From positions 1 through 48,800 of the forward strand of contig JAILFT010000018.1 of the NCBI GenBank assembly GCA_024697425.1: a stretch of DNA of 48,800 bases. The letters run 5' to 3'. The stretch comes from Butyrivibrio sp. Its GTDB lineage: Bacteria; Bacillota; Clostridia; Lachnospirales; Lachnospiraceae. A program made the position numbers and the translations under genes. Shown piece by piece: positions 1-8,294 of the stretch. Below the pieces are notes generated by a model. The model had not been told where the DNA came from and did no database searches. It saw nothing but the letters and a program-made list of their open reading frames with translations. Position 1 is the stretch's first letter. The number at the start of each line of letters is the position of its first letter.

Positions 1-16
1 AATGGAGGAAATTAAA

Positions 17-262
17 ATGGCAGTAAAGATCAGATTAAAGAGAATTGGTAAGAAGAAGGTTCCTTTCTACAGAATCATCGTTTCTGATTCAAAGTTCCCT
101 GTACAGGGTAAGTTCATCGAGGAGATCGGAACATACGATCCCAACACAGATCCCAGCACAGTAAAGGTTGACGAGGAGCTTGCAAAGAAGTGGCTTTCAA
201 ACGGTGCTCAGCCTACAGAGTCAGTTGCTAAGCTGTTCAGACAGGCCGGCATTCAGAAATAA
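17..262 (+). CDS. rpsP: 30S ribosomal protein S16
   Basis: Small-subunit ribosomal protein S16, a structural part of the 30S body. The 81-residue product opens with [20 protein letters not shown], the highly conserved S16 N-terminus, and carries the family pattern VVSD-like [13 protein letters not shown] and [12 protein letters not shown] chose the ATG at 17 rather than the in-frame ATG at 2 because a GGAGGA ribosome binding site lies at 4-9 and because family members start at MAVKIR. It is the first gene of the cluster also holding khpA, trmD-rimM and, further on, rplS. The promoter must lie before the window. Length and motifs are normal. Confidence 0.97.
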   Translation: MAVKIRLKRIGKKKVPFYRIIVSDSKFPVQGKFIEEIGTYDPNTDPSTVKVDEELAKKWLSNGAQPTESVAKLFRQAGIQK

Positions 263-302
263 TTTTCTGTGATTTCAATATAATAATGCCGGAGGTAAAG
301 CA

Positions 303-530
303 ATGAAAGAATTGGTTGAAGTTATCGCAAAAGCGCTTGTCGATAATCCGGATGAAGTTGTTGTTACCGAGAAAAAAGACGGACGCAATATAATGATTGA
401 GCTTCATGTAGCACCTTCAGACATGGGCAAAGTAATTGGAAAGCAGGGCCGCATTGCCAAGGCAATCCGTGCCGTTGTTAAGGCAGCATCAACCAGAGAT
501 GACCTCAAGGTAGATGTGGAGATAATCTAA
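303..530 (+). CDS. khpA: KH-domain RNA-binding protein KhpA (YlqC family)
   Basis: Small RNA-binding protein of one KH domain, 75 residues. The GKQG loop at residues 46-49, followed by the basic helix RIAKAIRAVVKAA, is the KH nucleic-acid-binding GXXG motif. In Bacillota the family (KhpA/YlqC) usually sits directly after rpsP. In streptococci KhpA works with KhpB on RNAs linked to cell division; that role is known for the family and is not shown here. It starts 40 bp after rpsP with GGAGGTAAAGC just upstream, so the two are probably co-transcribed. A stable hairpin follows the stop codon. Confidence 0.95.
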   Translation: MKELVEVIAKALVDNPDEVVVTEKKDGRNIMIELHVAPSDMGKVIGKQGRIAKAIRAVVKAASTRDDLKVDVEII

Positions 531-538
531 ACTTATAT

Positions 539-565
539 GCCGTCTCAAAGGTTCTTTGGGGCGGC
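539..565 (+). terminator. Hairpin between khpA and trmD-rimM, possible attenuator
   Basis: A 12-bp stem (arms 539-550 and 554-565, GCCGTCTCAAAG with CTTTGGGGCGGC, using two G-U pairs) closes on a 3-base loop eight bases after the khpA stop. What follows is ATTATTACAC rather than a clean U-tract, so a full terminator is doubtful. It could be an attenuator, an RNA-processing site or a stabiliser lowering flow into the trmD-rimM gene. The in-frame TTG at 556 lies inside the stem, an argument against it being the start codon. Confidence 0.5.
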
Positions 566-582
566 ATTATTACACAAAAACT

Positions 583-1806
583 ATGAGATTTCATATTATG
601 ACTCTTTTCCCTGAGATGGTGGAACAGGGGCTGGATACCAGCATTCTGGGCAGAGCCAGAGACAAAGGCCTTATAGATTTTGAGGCTGTAAACATCAGGG
701 ACTATTCAAACGACATTAAACACCGCAAGGTGGATGACTATACATATGGCGGCGGGGCAGGCATGCTTATGCAGGCTCAGCCTATTTACGACTGCTACAC
801 AGCCATTAAAGAGCGGATAGGTGATGGCTCTTTTGACAAGGAGAAGAAACTCAGGGTTGTGTATGTGACCCCTCAGGGAGCTGTCTTTAATCAGAAGATG
901 GCTGCAGATATGGCCCGGGAAGAGGACCTTGTATTCCTCTGCGGACATTACGAGGGAGTCGACGAGCGTGTTCTTCAGGAGATTGTTACGGATTATGTCT
1001 CCATAGGAGACTATGTTCTGACCGGCGGCGAGCTTCCGGCAATGGTAATGATTGACGCCATTTCAAGGCTTGTACCCGGAGTTCTTAATAATGATGAATC
1101 GGCCCAGACCGAGAGCTTTTCAGGGCATCTTCTGGAATACCCACAGTATTCAAGGCCTGAGGAATGGATGGGCAGGAAAGTGCCGGCAATTCTTTTGTCG
1201 GGAGATCACAGGAAGGTTGACGACTGGAGGCACAAACAGTGTGTGCTCCGCACAAAAGAGAGGAGACCTGATCTATACATGGAATATATGAAAGCTGAGA
1301 GATTTCAGGTAGGTGTCATAGCATCAACTCACGGACTTCAGGGCGAGGTGAATGTTTTCCCCACAACCGAAGATCCGGCAAGATTTAAGAAACTTAAGAA
1401 GGTAAAGCTTCACACCCAGAGGGGTGAGGAGATCGACCTTGATATAGCAAGTGCAAGATTCTTTAAGAAGTTTGTCATTGTGAAGTTCAAGCAGTTCGAC
1501 AACATCAACGATGTTGAGAGATTCAAGGGGTGCGAACTTACAATTGACAGGAAGGACGCAATTAAGCTTGCCCCTGGTGAGTATTACTGCGCCGATCTTA
1601 TGGGCATGGCCATCGTGGACGAAGAGGAGAAAGAGCTAGGAACTCTTACGGAGATCCTTCAGACAGGCGCCAACGATGTCTATGAGATGACTCTTAAGGA
1701 CTCGGAGGAAAAGGTGTACATACCTGCGATAAAGGAATGCATCAAGCAGATAGATGTGGAGAATCGCAGGATTATAATTCATGTAATGGAAGGCCTGCTT
1801 AATTAA
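583..1806 (+). CDS. trmD-rimM: Fused TrmD-RimM: tRNA (guanine-N1)-methyltransferase plus 16S rRNA processing factor
   Basis: One 407-residue reading frame joins two normally separate proteins. Residues 1 to about 232 are TrmD, the SAM-dependent knotted methyltransferase making m1G37 in tRNA: MRFHIMTLFPEM start, GGGAGM at 57-61, LCGHYEGVDERV near 119-130, YVLTGGELP near 144-152, and the DES segment at 171-173 with the likely catalytic Asp. Residues from about 237 to 407 are RimM, the 30S maturation factor: VGVIASTHGLQGEV at 243-256, then a C-terminal barrel with YYCADLMGM and VYIPAIKECI. No stop codon separates them and there is almost no linker; TrmD lacks only its last residues after RRPDL. 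The usual order is rimM-trmD as two genes. ATG 583 is chosen because TrmD proteins begin there. In-frame ATGs at 1279 and 1288, 13 or more bases after AGGAGA, could also give free RimM. Confidence 0.9.
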   Translation: MRFHIMTLFPEMVEQGLDTSILGRARDKGLIDFEAVNIRDYSNDIKHRKVDDYTYGGGAGMLMQAQPIYDCYTAIKERIGDGSFDKEKKLRVVYVTPQGAVFNQKMAADMAREEDLVFLCGHYEGVDERVLQEIVTDYVSIGDYVLTGGELPAMVMIDAISRLVPGVLNNDESAQTESFSGHLLEYPQYSRPEEWMGRKVPAILLSGDHRKVDDWRHKQCVLRTKERRPDLYMEYMKAERFQVGVIASTHGLQGEVNVFPTTEDPARFKKLKKVKLHTQRGEEIDLDIASARFFKKFVIVKFKQFDNINDVERFKGCELTIDRKDAIKLAPGEYYCADLMGMAIVDEEEKELGTLTEILQTGANDVYEMTLKDSEEKVYIPAIKECIKQIDVENRRIIIHVMEGLLN

Positions 1807-1823
1807 TATAATTTTAATTTTTG

Positions 1824-1852
1824 GTGACTTTTAAGGCTAAATGAATTATAAT
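1824..1852 (+). promoter_or_regulatory. Candidate promoter of the nucleoside operon
   Basis: A perfect -10 TATAAT (1847-1852) lies 17 bp after GTGACT (1824-1829, 4 of 6 matches to TTGACA), in an AT-rich gap of about 110 bp before the uridine phosphorylase gene. It would let the nucleoside cassette be transcribed separately from the ribosomal genes upstream. This is a consensus match only. Confidence 0.45.
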
Positions 1853-1914
1853 AATTTATATATGTATTTTGTTAGGATACATAAATAAAACACAAGATAT
1901 TGGGGTAGACCATT

Positions 1915-2691
1915 ATGGTAGACTATACAGAAGGTGCCGGATATCAGTACCACACACATGTTAAGCCCGGAGATGTAGGAAGATATGTTCTTCTTACCGG
2001 CGATCCCGGACGATGCGAATATATTTCCAAGTTTTTTGACGATCCCATATTTGTTGCATATAACAGAGAATACAACTGCTACACCGGTTATTTGGACGGA
2101 GAGAAGGTTAGCGTTATTTCCCACGGTATAGGTGGTGCTTCTACAGCTATCTGCGTAGAGGAACTCTATAAGTGCGGAGCAGATACCTTTATCCGTATGG
2201 GAACCTCAGGCGGAATGCAGGATGATGTGATTGGCGGTGATATTGTCATTGCCTCCGGAGCCATCCGTGCCGAGGGTACTTCCAAAGAGTATGCTCCCAT
2301 TGAGTATCCGGCTGTGGCTACTTTTGATGTGGTAAACGCTCTTGTAACAGGTGCCAAGAAGAACGGTGCCAAGTATCACGTAGGTGTTTGCCAGTGTAAG
2401 GATTCCTTCTTCGGACAGCATGAGCCGGAGACCAAGCCCGTTGGACAGGAGCTTCTCTACAAGTGGGATGCCTGGATCAAGTGCGGATGCCTCTGCTCAG
2501 AGATGGAGAGCTCCACGCTTTTCGTTGTAGGTGACTACTTAAGAGCAAGGACAGGAGCGGTTCTTCTTGTGGTAGCCAACCAGGAGAGGGCTAAGAAGGG
2601 ACTTCCCAATCCTCAGGCTCATGATATGGAGATCGTGTACAAGACCACGATTGAGGCCATCAGGGAGCTTATTAAATTGGATAAAGCCTGA
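1915..2691 (+). CDS. udp: Uridine phosphorylase
   Basis: Nucleoside phosphorylase of the PNP/UDP family, 258 residues, splitting uridine with phosphate into uracil and ribose-1-phosphate in the cytoplasm. Family marks are the phosphate-binding LLTGDPGR near residue 27, the GIGGAS segment, RMGTSGGMQ in the middle, EYPAVATFD, and SEMESS near the C-terminal third, where the Glu-Met-Glu contacts the ribose. The pattern is closer to E. coli Udp than to purine nucleoside phosphorylases, but substrate range cannot be fixed from sequence. It is the first gene of the cassette, followed by a BMP-type nucleoside ABC transporter and cytidine deaminase, which fits pyrimidine nucleoside salvage. The spacer ATTGGGGTAGACC precedes the ATG. 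Confidence 0.88.
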   Translation: MVDYTEGAGYQYHTHVKPGDVGRYVLLTGDPGRCEYISKFFDDPIFVAYNREYNCYTGYLDGEKVSVISHGIGGASTAICVEELYKCGADTFIRMGTSGGMQDDVIGGDIVIASGAIRAEGTSKEYAPIEYPAVATFDVVNALVTGAKKNGAKYHVGVCQCKDSFFGQHEPETKPVGQELLYKWDAWIKCGCLCSEMESSTLFVVGDYLRARTGAVLLVVANQERAKKGLPNPQAHDMEIVYKTTIEAIRELIKLDKA

Positions 2692-2748
2692 AATATGGTT
2701 TTATTATAAATGTTTCTATCATATTTTATTTTTAAACGGAGGGAAATT

Positions 2749-3987
2749 ATGAAAAAGAAACTTCTCGCAGTTCTTATGGCTGCAACAATGGTATCTTCTC
2801 TCGTAGCTTGCGGCAATTCTGCTGCTCCTGCTGCTGAGACAACAGATACTCAGGCAACAGAGACAACAGTAGAGGAGGCAGCTCCTGCAGAGACTGCTGA
2901 GGCTACAGAGGCAACAGAGGCAACTGAGCCCGCTGCTGACGCAACTTTCATGAAGGTTGCAATGGTTACAGACTACGGCGATATCACAGACCAGTCTTTC
3001 AACCAGTCAACATATGAGGCATGTAAGGCTTTCGGTGAGGCTAACGGCGTTGACTTCACATACTACAAGCCCGAAGGTGATTCAGATGCTGAGAGAGTTG
3101 CCATGATCGACAAGGCAGTAGCTGATGGATATAACGTAGTAGTTATGCCCGGTTACGCTTTCGCAGGCGCTATCAAAGAGACAGCTGATATGTATCCCGA
3201 TGTTAAGTTCGTAGCTCTTGATGTTTCTGAGTACGATCTTGAGGGTGACGAGTCAGACTTCAACAACGAGACATTTGCTAACGTATTCTCAGCTGTATAC
3301 CAGGAAGAGCTTCCCGGATACATGGCTGGTTATGCAGCAGTAAAGATGGGCTTCACAAAGCTCGGTTTCCTTGGTGGAATGGCTGTTCCTGCTGTTATCC
3401 GTTATGGTTACGGTTTCGTACAGGGTGCTGACGCTGCAGCTGCAGAGCTTGGCGCTGATGTAGAGATCAACTACGCTTATGGTAACCAGTTCTACGGTGA
3501 CTCCGACATCACAGCTGCTATGGATACATGGTATCAGGGCGGCACAGAAGTTGTATTCGCTTGCGGCGGTGGTATATTCACATCTGCAGGTGAGGCAGCT
3601 GCTAAGGTTGGCGGCAAGGTTATCGGTGTTGACGTTGACCAGAAGGGCACAATCGATGGAATGTTTGGTGATGGCATCACTGTTACATCAGCTATGAAGG
3701 GTCTTCAGGCTACTGTTAACACACTGCTTTCAGCAATCAGAGATGGCCAGTGGGATGCTTATGCAGGCAAGATCCAGACTCTTGGTCTCGTATCTGCTGA
3801 TGACATGAGCCTCAACTATGTAGGTCTTCCTTCATCAACAGTCTGGACAGACGGATTCACAGAGGATGATTACAACGCACTTGTTGCTGATATGGTTAAC
3901 GGCAAGATCACAGTTTCTAACGATTCTTCCGCTGAGCAGCCTTCAGCTACAACAGCTAAGATCAACTTCCAGGGTAACATTAAGTAA
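2749..3987 (+). CDS. BMP-family nucleoside-binding lipoprotein of an ABC transporter
   Basis: Extracellular substrate-binding lipoprotein of the basic membrane protein (BMP/PnrA) family, 412 residues. A Lys-rich n-region and hydrophobic helix lead to the lipobox LVAC with Cys21. A low-complexity Ala/Thr/Glu linker runs to about residue 70, then the BMP fold begins at KVAMVTDYGDITDQSFNQS and includes VVVMPGYAF and GVDVDQKGTIDG. In this family the ligands are purine or pyrimidine nucleosides. The ATG at 2749 is preferred over one at 2710 because AACGGAGGG sits just before it and a signal peptide begins there. ATPase and two permease genes follow after a partial terminator. The Thr/Glu tract is a surface linker, not a meaningful repeat. 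Confidence 0.93.
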   Translation: MKKKLLAVLMAATMVSSLVACGNSAAPAAETTDTQATETTVEEAAPAETAEATEATEATEPAADATFMKVAMVTDYGDITDQSFNQSTYEACKAFGEANGVDFTYYKPEGDSDAERVAMIDKAVADGYNVVVMPGYAFAGAIKETADMYPDVKFVALDVSEYDLEGDESDFNNETFANVFSAVYQEELPGYMAGYAAVKMGFTKLGFLGGMAVPAVIRYGYGFVQGADAAAAELGADVEINYAYGNQFYGDSDITAAMDTWYQGGTEVVFACGGGIFTSAGEAAAKVGGKVIGVDVDQKGTIDGMFGDGITVTSAMKGLQATVNTLLSAIRDGQWDAYAGKIQTLGLVSADDMSLNYVGLPSSTVWTDGFTEDDYNALVADMVNGKITVSNDSSAEQPSATTAKINFQGNIK

Positions 3988-4018
3988 TTAAAACTTATTA
4001 TGGCCATTTGGTCATCAG

Positions 4019-4045
4019 GGCCGGCGGACTCATAATCTTCCGGCC
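4019..4045 (+). terminator. Partial terminator between BMP protein and ABC ATPase
   Basis: GGCCGG (4019-4024) pairs with CCGGCC (4040-4045), with an inner GGA/TCC extension, followed by TTATTTCTTAATTT. It lies between the binding-protein gene and the ATPase gene. A leaky terminator here would keep the binding protein in excess of the membrane components, a frequent layout in ABC operons. It is also possible that it fully ends transcription. Confidence 0.6.
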
Positions 4046-4094
4046 TTATTTCTTAATTTAGGGAAAAAGATATAAATGTATGGAGGGTATGTCA

Positions 4095-5639
4095 ATGGCA
4101 GGAAACAGCGAATATGCTATTGAAATGCTGAACATTACCAAAAGGTTTCCGGGTATTATAGCCAATGATAATGTTACAGTGCAATTGAAAAAGGGGGAGA
4201 TCCATGCACTCCTGGGAGAGAACGGAGCAGGTAAATCCACTCTCATGAGTGTGCTTTTTGGTCTTTACCAGGCAGAAGAGGGAATCATCAAGAAGGACGG
4301 TGTTGAGGTTAAGATCAATAACCCCAACGATGCCAATGACCTTGGTATCGGAATGGTTCACCAGCACTTCAAACTGGTTCAGTGCTTCTCAGTCCTGGAC
4401 AACATCATTCTCGGTGATGAGACAACCAAACATGGAATACTTCAGAAAGACGAGGCCAGGAAGAAGGTTATGGCTTTGTCTGATAAGTATGGACTTAAGG
4501 TTGATCCCGATGCCAAGATTGAGGACATCACTGTAGGTATGCAACAGAGAACTGAGATTCTCAAGATGCTCTACAGGGATAATGAAATCCTTATTTTTGA
4601 CGAGCCTACAGCCGTTCTTACACCTGCTGAGATCGATGAGCTTATGGAGATCATGAGGAACCTTGCCAAAGAGGGTAAGTCTATTCTTTTCATTTCCCAC
4701 AAGCTTGCTGAGATCATGGCAGTTGCTGACAGATGCTCAGTACTTCGTCGTGGTAAGTATATCGGAACAGTTAACATCGCAGATACCAATCAGGATGAGC
4801 TCAGCCGCATGATGGTAGGTCGTGATGTTCAGCTTGTTGCAACCAAAGAAGACAAGGAGCCCGGCAAGGTTATCCTTCATGTAGAGAACATGACGGTTCC
4901 CAGTAAGCTCCATCACAATAATGCAGTTAAGAATGTATCCTTTGATGTTCGCGAGGGTGAGATCGTATGTATTGCCGGTATCGACGGCAACGGTCAGACT
5001 GAGCTTGTTTACGGACTGTCAGGTCTTGAGAACTGCACATCAGGTAAGATCACACTTTCCGGCAAGGATATTACACATGCATCCATCAGGGAGCGTTCAA
5101 CCAGCGGTATGAGCCATATTCCTGAGGACAGACATAAACACGGTCTGGTAATGGACTATTCACTGGCTTACAACCTTGTACTTCAGAGGTACTTCGAGCC
5201 TGAGTTCAGTACCAAGGCAGGCTTCCTTAAGAAGAATGCCATCAACAGCTATGCTGACAAGCTGATAGAGCAGTATGATATCAGATCCAGTCAGGGTGCG
5301 CCCACAATCGCAAGAAGTATGTCAGGTGGTAACCAGCAGAAGGTTATTATTGCCAGAGAAATCGACAAGAACCCCGATCTTCTTATTGCTGTTCAGCCTA
5401 CAAGAGGTCTTGACGTAGGTGCCATCGAGTATATTCACAAGCAGCTTATTGCCCAGAGAGATGCAGGACACGCAGTTCTTCTTGTTTCACTTGAGCTTGA
5501 AGAAGTTATGAGTATTTCCGACAGAATCCTTGTAATGTACGAGGGCGAGCTGGTCGGAGAATTTGACCCTAAGACAACAACGCCGGAAGAGCTTGGTCTC
5601 TACATGGCAGGCGCTAAGAGAAAGGAGATTGGAGCATAA
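4095..5639 (+). CDS. Nucleoside ABC transporter, tandem ATP-binding protein
   Basis: Cytoplasmic energy-coupling subunit with two ABC domains in one 514-residue chain, the layout of nucleoside (YufO/NupO-like) and sugar importers. The first domain has Walker A GENGAGKST near residues 41-49, a degenerate signature VGMQQR and Walker B ILIFDEPTAVL. The second has the degenerate Walker A GIDGNGQTE, a proper signature SMSGGNQQKV, and a Walker-B-like LLIAVQPTRGLD in which the acidic pair is replaced by Val-Gln, as is common for this half. The ATG at 4095 has GGAGGG 7 bp upstream; earlier in-frame ATGs at 4080 and 4089 are badly spaced. The stop overlaps the next gene (TAATG), so the proteins are translationally coupled. 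Confidence 0.92.
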   Translation: MAGNSEYAIEMLNITKRFPGIIANDNVTVQLKKGEIHALLGENGAGKSTLMSVLFGLYQAEEGIIKKDGVEVKINNPNDANDLGIGMVHQHFKLVQCFSVLDNIILGDETTKHGILQKDEARKKVMALSDKYGLKVDPDAKIEDITVGMQQRTEILKMLYRDNEILIFDEPTAVLTPAEIDELMEIMRNLAKEGKSILFISHKLAEIMAVADRCSVLRRGKYIGTVNIADTNQDELSRMMVGRDVQLVATKEDKEPGKVILHVENMTVPSKLHHNNAVKNVSFDVREGEIVCIAGIDGNGQTELVYGLSGLENCTSGKITLSGKDITHASIRERSTSGMSHIPEDRHKHGLVMDYSLAYNLVLQRYFEPEFSTKAGFLKKNAINSYADKLIEQYDIRSSQGAPTIARSMSGGNQQKVIIAREIDKNPDLLIAVQPTRGLDVGAIEYIHKQLIAQRDAGHAVLLVSLELEEVMSISDRILVMYEGELVGEFDPKTTTPEELGLYMAGAKRKEIGA

Positions 5640-6790
5640 TGGGCAAAAAATCATCTGAAGGCTTCCTTTCAAAACCTGCCGTACAGTCCACTCTGGCTGC
5701 GCTTTTGTGCATCGTTATCGGTCTGCTGGTTGGTTATGTTGCACTTCTTATCATCAACCCCGCAGGAGCTACGGAAGCTATCATCACAATTCTTAAGAAC
5801 TATTTCACTTATCCTACCAAGGCAGCTGCCATGAAGTATCTTGGTAATACCCTGGTAAAGGCAGCACCGCTTCTTATGTGCGCACTTTCAATTCAGTTCT
5901 GCTATCAGGCAGGTCTGTTCAATATCGGTGCGGCAGGACAGTATGTAGCAGGAGCCGGAGCAGCTCTTTTCTGCGCACTGCAGCTTAAACTGCCCTGGAT
6001 TGTATGCCTTTTTGCAGCACTTATAGCAGGCGGTATTTTCGGAATCATCGTCGGACTTCTTAAGTCCTACCTTAACGTTAATGAGGTTATTTCAGGTATC
6101 ATGCTTAACTGGATCGGCCTCTACACCGTTAACATGCTTCTTTCAGGAGTAAAAGAGACTGCCAGCCCTTATACAGTACAGGTTGCCAGTGTCAACAAAG
6201 GAGCACTTCTTCCTTCCCTGGGAATGGAGAAGCTTTTCTCAAACAACAAATATGTTACAATTGCTATTCCTCTTGCAATCCTGATCGCAATTCTGCTTAA
6301 GGTGATCCTCAGCATGACAGTATTCGGCTACGAGATCAAAGCTACCGGTATTGCCAAGGATGCTGCCAAGTACAGCGGAATGAAAGAGAAGAGGAATGTT
6401 ATTATCACACTGTTTATTGGCGGCGCTCTTGCAGGCCTTGGTGCAGCATTCCTGTTCCTTACAGGATACGAGCAGTGGTCGGTAACTCAGTCATCTGTTC
6501 CCAGCATGGGCTTTAACGGTATTGCTGCTACCTTCCTCGGTGGACTGGATCCTATCGGAACAATCTTTGCTTCCTACTTCATCCAGCACATCACCAGTGG
6601 TGGTTCTTACCTGGACAAGAATATCTATCCTTCACAGATTTCGGATTTCATTTCCGCTATCATCATTTATCTGTGCGGATTTGTTCTGTTCTTCAAGATT
6701 CAGCTTAACGGCTGGTTAAGAGCAAGAGATGAGAGGGCTAAACAGACCCCAATTGTCCAGAGCAAAAAAGAGGAAGGAGGTAACAAATAA
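5639..6790 (+). CDS. Nucleoside ABC transporter permease 1
   Basis: Integral membrane permease of the BPD_transp_2 family, 383 residues, with about eight to ten hydrophobic segments. The first is LAALLCIVIGLLVGYVALLII near residues 18-38. The typical NIGAAGQYVAGAGAA segment of nucleoside permeases (YufP/NupP-like) follows near residue 95, and GGALAGLGAAFLFLTGYEQW near 260. It forms the channel together with the next gene product, driven by the preceding ATPase. Start ATG overlaps the ATPase stop and its own stop overlaps the next start, as expected for a 1:1 pair. The C-terminal tail is basic and cytoplasmic. Confidence 0.92.
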   Translation: MGKKSSEGFLSKPAVQSTLAALLCIVIGLLVGYVALLIINPAGATEAIITILKNYFTYPTKAAAMKYLGNTLVKAAPLLMCALSIQFCYQAGLFNIGAAGQYVAGAGAALFCALQLKLPWIVCLFAALIAGGIFGIIVGLLKSYLNVNEVISGIMLNWIGLYTVNMLLSGVKETASPYTVQVASVNKGALLPSLGMEKLFSNNKYVTIAIPLAILIAILLKVILSMTVFGYEIKATGIAKDAAKYSGMKEKRNVIITLFIGGALAGLGAAFLFLTGYEQWSVTQSSVPSMGFNGIAATFLGGLDPIGTIFASYFIQHITSGGSYLDKNIYPSQISDFISAIIIYLCGFVLFFKIQLNGWLRARDERAKQTPIVQSKKEEGGNK

Positions 6791-7731
6791 TGGTACTGCT
6801 TCTTCAATACACACTGTTATTTGCATCTGTTTTGATTCTCGTTGCTTTGGGCGGATGTTTCTCAGAGCACTCAGGTGTTATCAACCTGGGCCTTGAGGGA
6901 ATCATGGTAATGGGAGCTCTTGGCGGAGCACTTACACTTAAGTACATCAGCCCCTCCACACCGGCATTACTTATTGTGCTGGCGGTCATGGCGGCTTCCA
7001 TCCTTTGCGGAATACTTTATTCATCACTTCTTGCAGTTGCATGTATCAACTTAAAGGCTGATCAGACCCTTGTAGGTACAGCCCTTAACATGCTGGCAGC
7101 TGCAGCAGCTACTGTAATTGTTAAGTCAATCAACATTGCAGAGAACCCTGATAACGTATCTTCAACGGTTCAGTATGTTCAGACCAAGAAGGCTCTGGTT
7201 GTATCCATCGGATCCTTCCAGTTCAACTGGTTCATGCTTGTTGCTCTTATTGCACTTATCCTGGCTTATGTAATTCTTTACAAGACCAGATTCGGATTAA
7301 GACTTATGGCCTGCGGTGAGCATCCTCAGGCAGCTGATTCCGTAGGTATCAACGTTTACACCATGAGATGGGCAGGCGTTCTTATCTCCGGTATGCTGGC
7401 AGGTATCGGTGGTATTGTATATATCACAGCCGGCGTAAGTGAGTGGAAGTTTGAAGTTGGTGTAGCAGGTTTTGGTTTCCTTGCTCTTGCAGTTATGATC
7501 TTTGGTCAGTGGAAACCTGTAAATATCGGACTTGCAGCTTTGCTGTTCGGTTTCTTCAGAGCTCTTTCAAACGTATACTCAGGATTTGATTTCCTGGCAG
7601 CTCTGAATATTCCCGGATCCGTATATAATATGATGCCTTACATCATTTCACTGATCGTTCTGGCATTTACATCATCCAATTCAAGAGCACCTAAGGCTGA
7701 GGGTATTCCTTACGACAAGGGATCAAGATAA
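6790..7731 (+). CDS. Nucleoside ABC transporter permease 2
   Basis: Second permease of the BPD_transp_2 family, 313 residues, resembling YufQ/NupQ. It starts in a hydrophobic helix (residues 1-20), followed by the conserved SEHSGVINLGLEGIMVMGALGGAL segment, only the first half of which is shared with sugar permeases. RFGLRLMACGEHPQAADSVGI near residue 176 is the cytoplasmic coupling loop that contacts the ATPase. The ATG overlaps the previous stop and AGGAGGTAACAA lies upstream. Cytidine deaminase follows 33 bp later, so imported cytidine could be deaminated at once. Confidence 0.92.
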   Translation: MVLLLQYTLLFASVLILVALGGCFSEHSGVINLGLEGIMVMGALGGALTLKYISPSTPALLIVLAVMAASILCGILYSSLLAVACINLKADQTLVGTALNMLAAAAATVIVKSINIAENPDNVSSTVQYVQTKKALVVSIGSFQFNWFMLVALIALILAYVILYKTRFGLRLMACGEHPQAADSVGINVYTMRWAGVLISGMLAGIGGIVYITAGVSEWKFEVGVAGFGFLALAVMIFGQWKPVNIGLAALLFGFFRALSNVYSGFDFLAALNIPGSVYNMMPYIISLIVLAFTSSNSRAPKAEGIPYDKGSR

Positions 7732-7764
7732 TTCTTTTACAAAAGGGTACGATAGGACAAAAAT

Positions 7765-8190
7765 ATGGAAGACATTAACGTACGCGAACTGATAGAAACA
7801 GCTCTTAAAATGAGGAAGATGAGTTATACTCCGTATTCACACTGGAATGTAGGAGCAGCGCTCCTTGCAGCCAATGGAACAATTTACACCGGCTGCAATA
7901 TTGAGAATGCTGCTTTTACACCCACCAACTGCGCTGAGAGAACAGCTTTTTTTAAGGCTGTCAGCGAGGGTGTGAAGGATTTTAAGGCAATAGCCGTTGC
8001 AGGCGGCCCTGATGGGCAGTGGGATGACCTTCCTTTCTGTTCACCCTGCGGTGTCTGCAGACAGGTTATGAGCGAATTCTGCAAGGATGATTTCAAAATT
8101 TACTGTGCGCAATCCACAGATAAGTACACAGAATACACGCTTTCAGAGATCATTCCGGACAGATTCGGGCCCAAAGATCTTTTGGGTTGA
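7765..8190 (+). CDS. cdd: Cytidine deaminase
   Basis: Zinc enzyme converting cytidine or deoxycytidine to uridine or deoxyuridine, 141 residues, the usual size of the homotetrameric form. The zinc site is visible: Cys56 in NCAERTA, with Glu58 as proton shuttle, and Cys94 and Cys97 in SPCGVCRQV. YSHWNVGAALL and GCNIENAAF are the substrate-binding segments. In this operon the product uridine would feed uridine phosphorylase, giving a short path from imported pyrimidine nucleosides to uracil and ribose-1-phosphate. RBS ATAGGAC precedes the ATG. Confidence 0.95.
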   Translation: MEDINVRELIETALKMRKMSYTPYSHWNVGAALLAANGTIYTGCNIENAAFTPTNCAERTAFFKAVSEGVKDFKAIAVAGGPDGQWDDLPFCSPCGVCRQVMSEFCKDDFKIYCAQSTDKYTEYTLSEIIPDRFGPKDLLG

Positions 8191-8215
8191 CTTTTCTTCT
8201 GTTCTTTGTTAAACT
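8187..8215 (+). promoter_or_regulatory. Candidate rplS promoter
   Basis: TTGACT (8187-8192, overlapping the cdd stop) is followed after 17 bp by TAAACT (8210-8215, 4 of 6). It would give rplS its own transcript with a leader of roughly 70 bases, which makes sense because rplS has been separated from the other ribosomal genes by the nucleoside cassette. Confidence 0.45.
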
Positions 8216-8220
8216 ATAGT

Positions 8221-8272
8221 ACGTTGTGACAATCAGACGGTCCTCTGATGCATTAATTGCGTTTAAGAACGT
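8221..8272 (+). ncRNA. Possible structured rplS leader (L19-leader-like)
   Basis: The rplS leader can fold into a closing helix ACGTT (8221-8225) with AACGT (8268-8272), enclosing ATCAGA/TCTGAT (8232-8237 with 8244-8249) and a small GCA/TGC hairpin. An autoregulatory L19 leader is known from some Bacillota. I could not compare this folding with that family, so the identity is a guess from position and folding. Confidence 0.3.
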
Positions 8273-8294
8273 CCATGGAAATAGGAGAAAAGAT

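Noticed and set aside
556..582. Upstream TTG start for trmD-rimM
   Set aside because: The TTG is inside a 12-bp hairpin and would add nine residues not seen in TrmD proteins, which begin at MRFHIMTLFP.
2836..2945. Repeated GAGACAACAG/GAGGCAACAG units as a tandem repeat element
   Set aside because: They encode the Thr/Glu/Ala linker after the lipobox of the BMP lipoprotein; degenerate and in frame, typical of surface lipoproteins.
8170..8186. CCCAAA/TTTGGG hairpin as a terminator of cdd
   Set aside because: The stem has only 6 bp, is inside the last cdd codons, and is followed by a promoter-like TTGACT rather than a clean T-tract.
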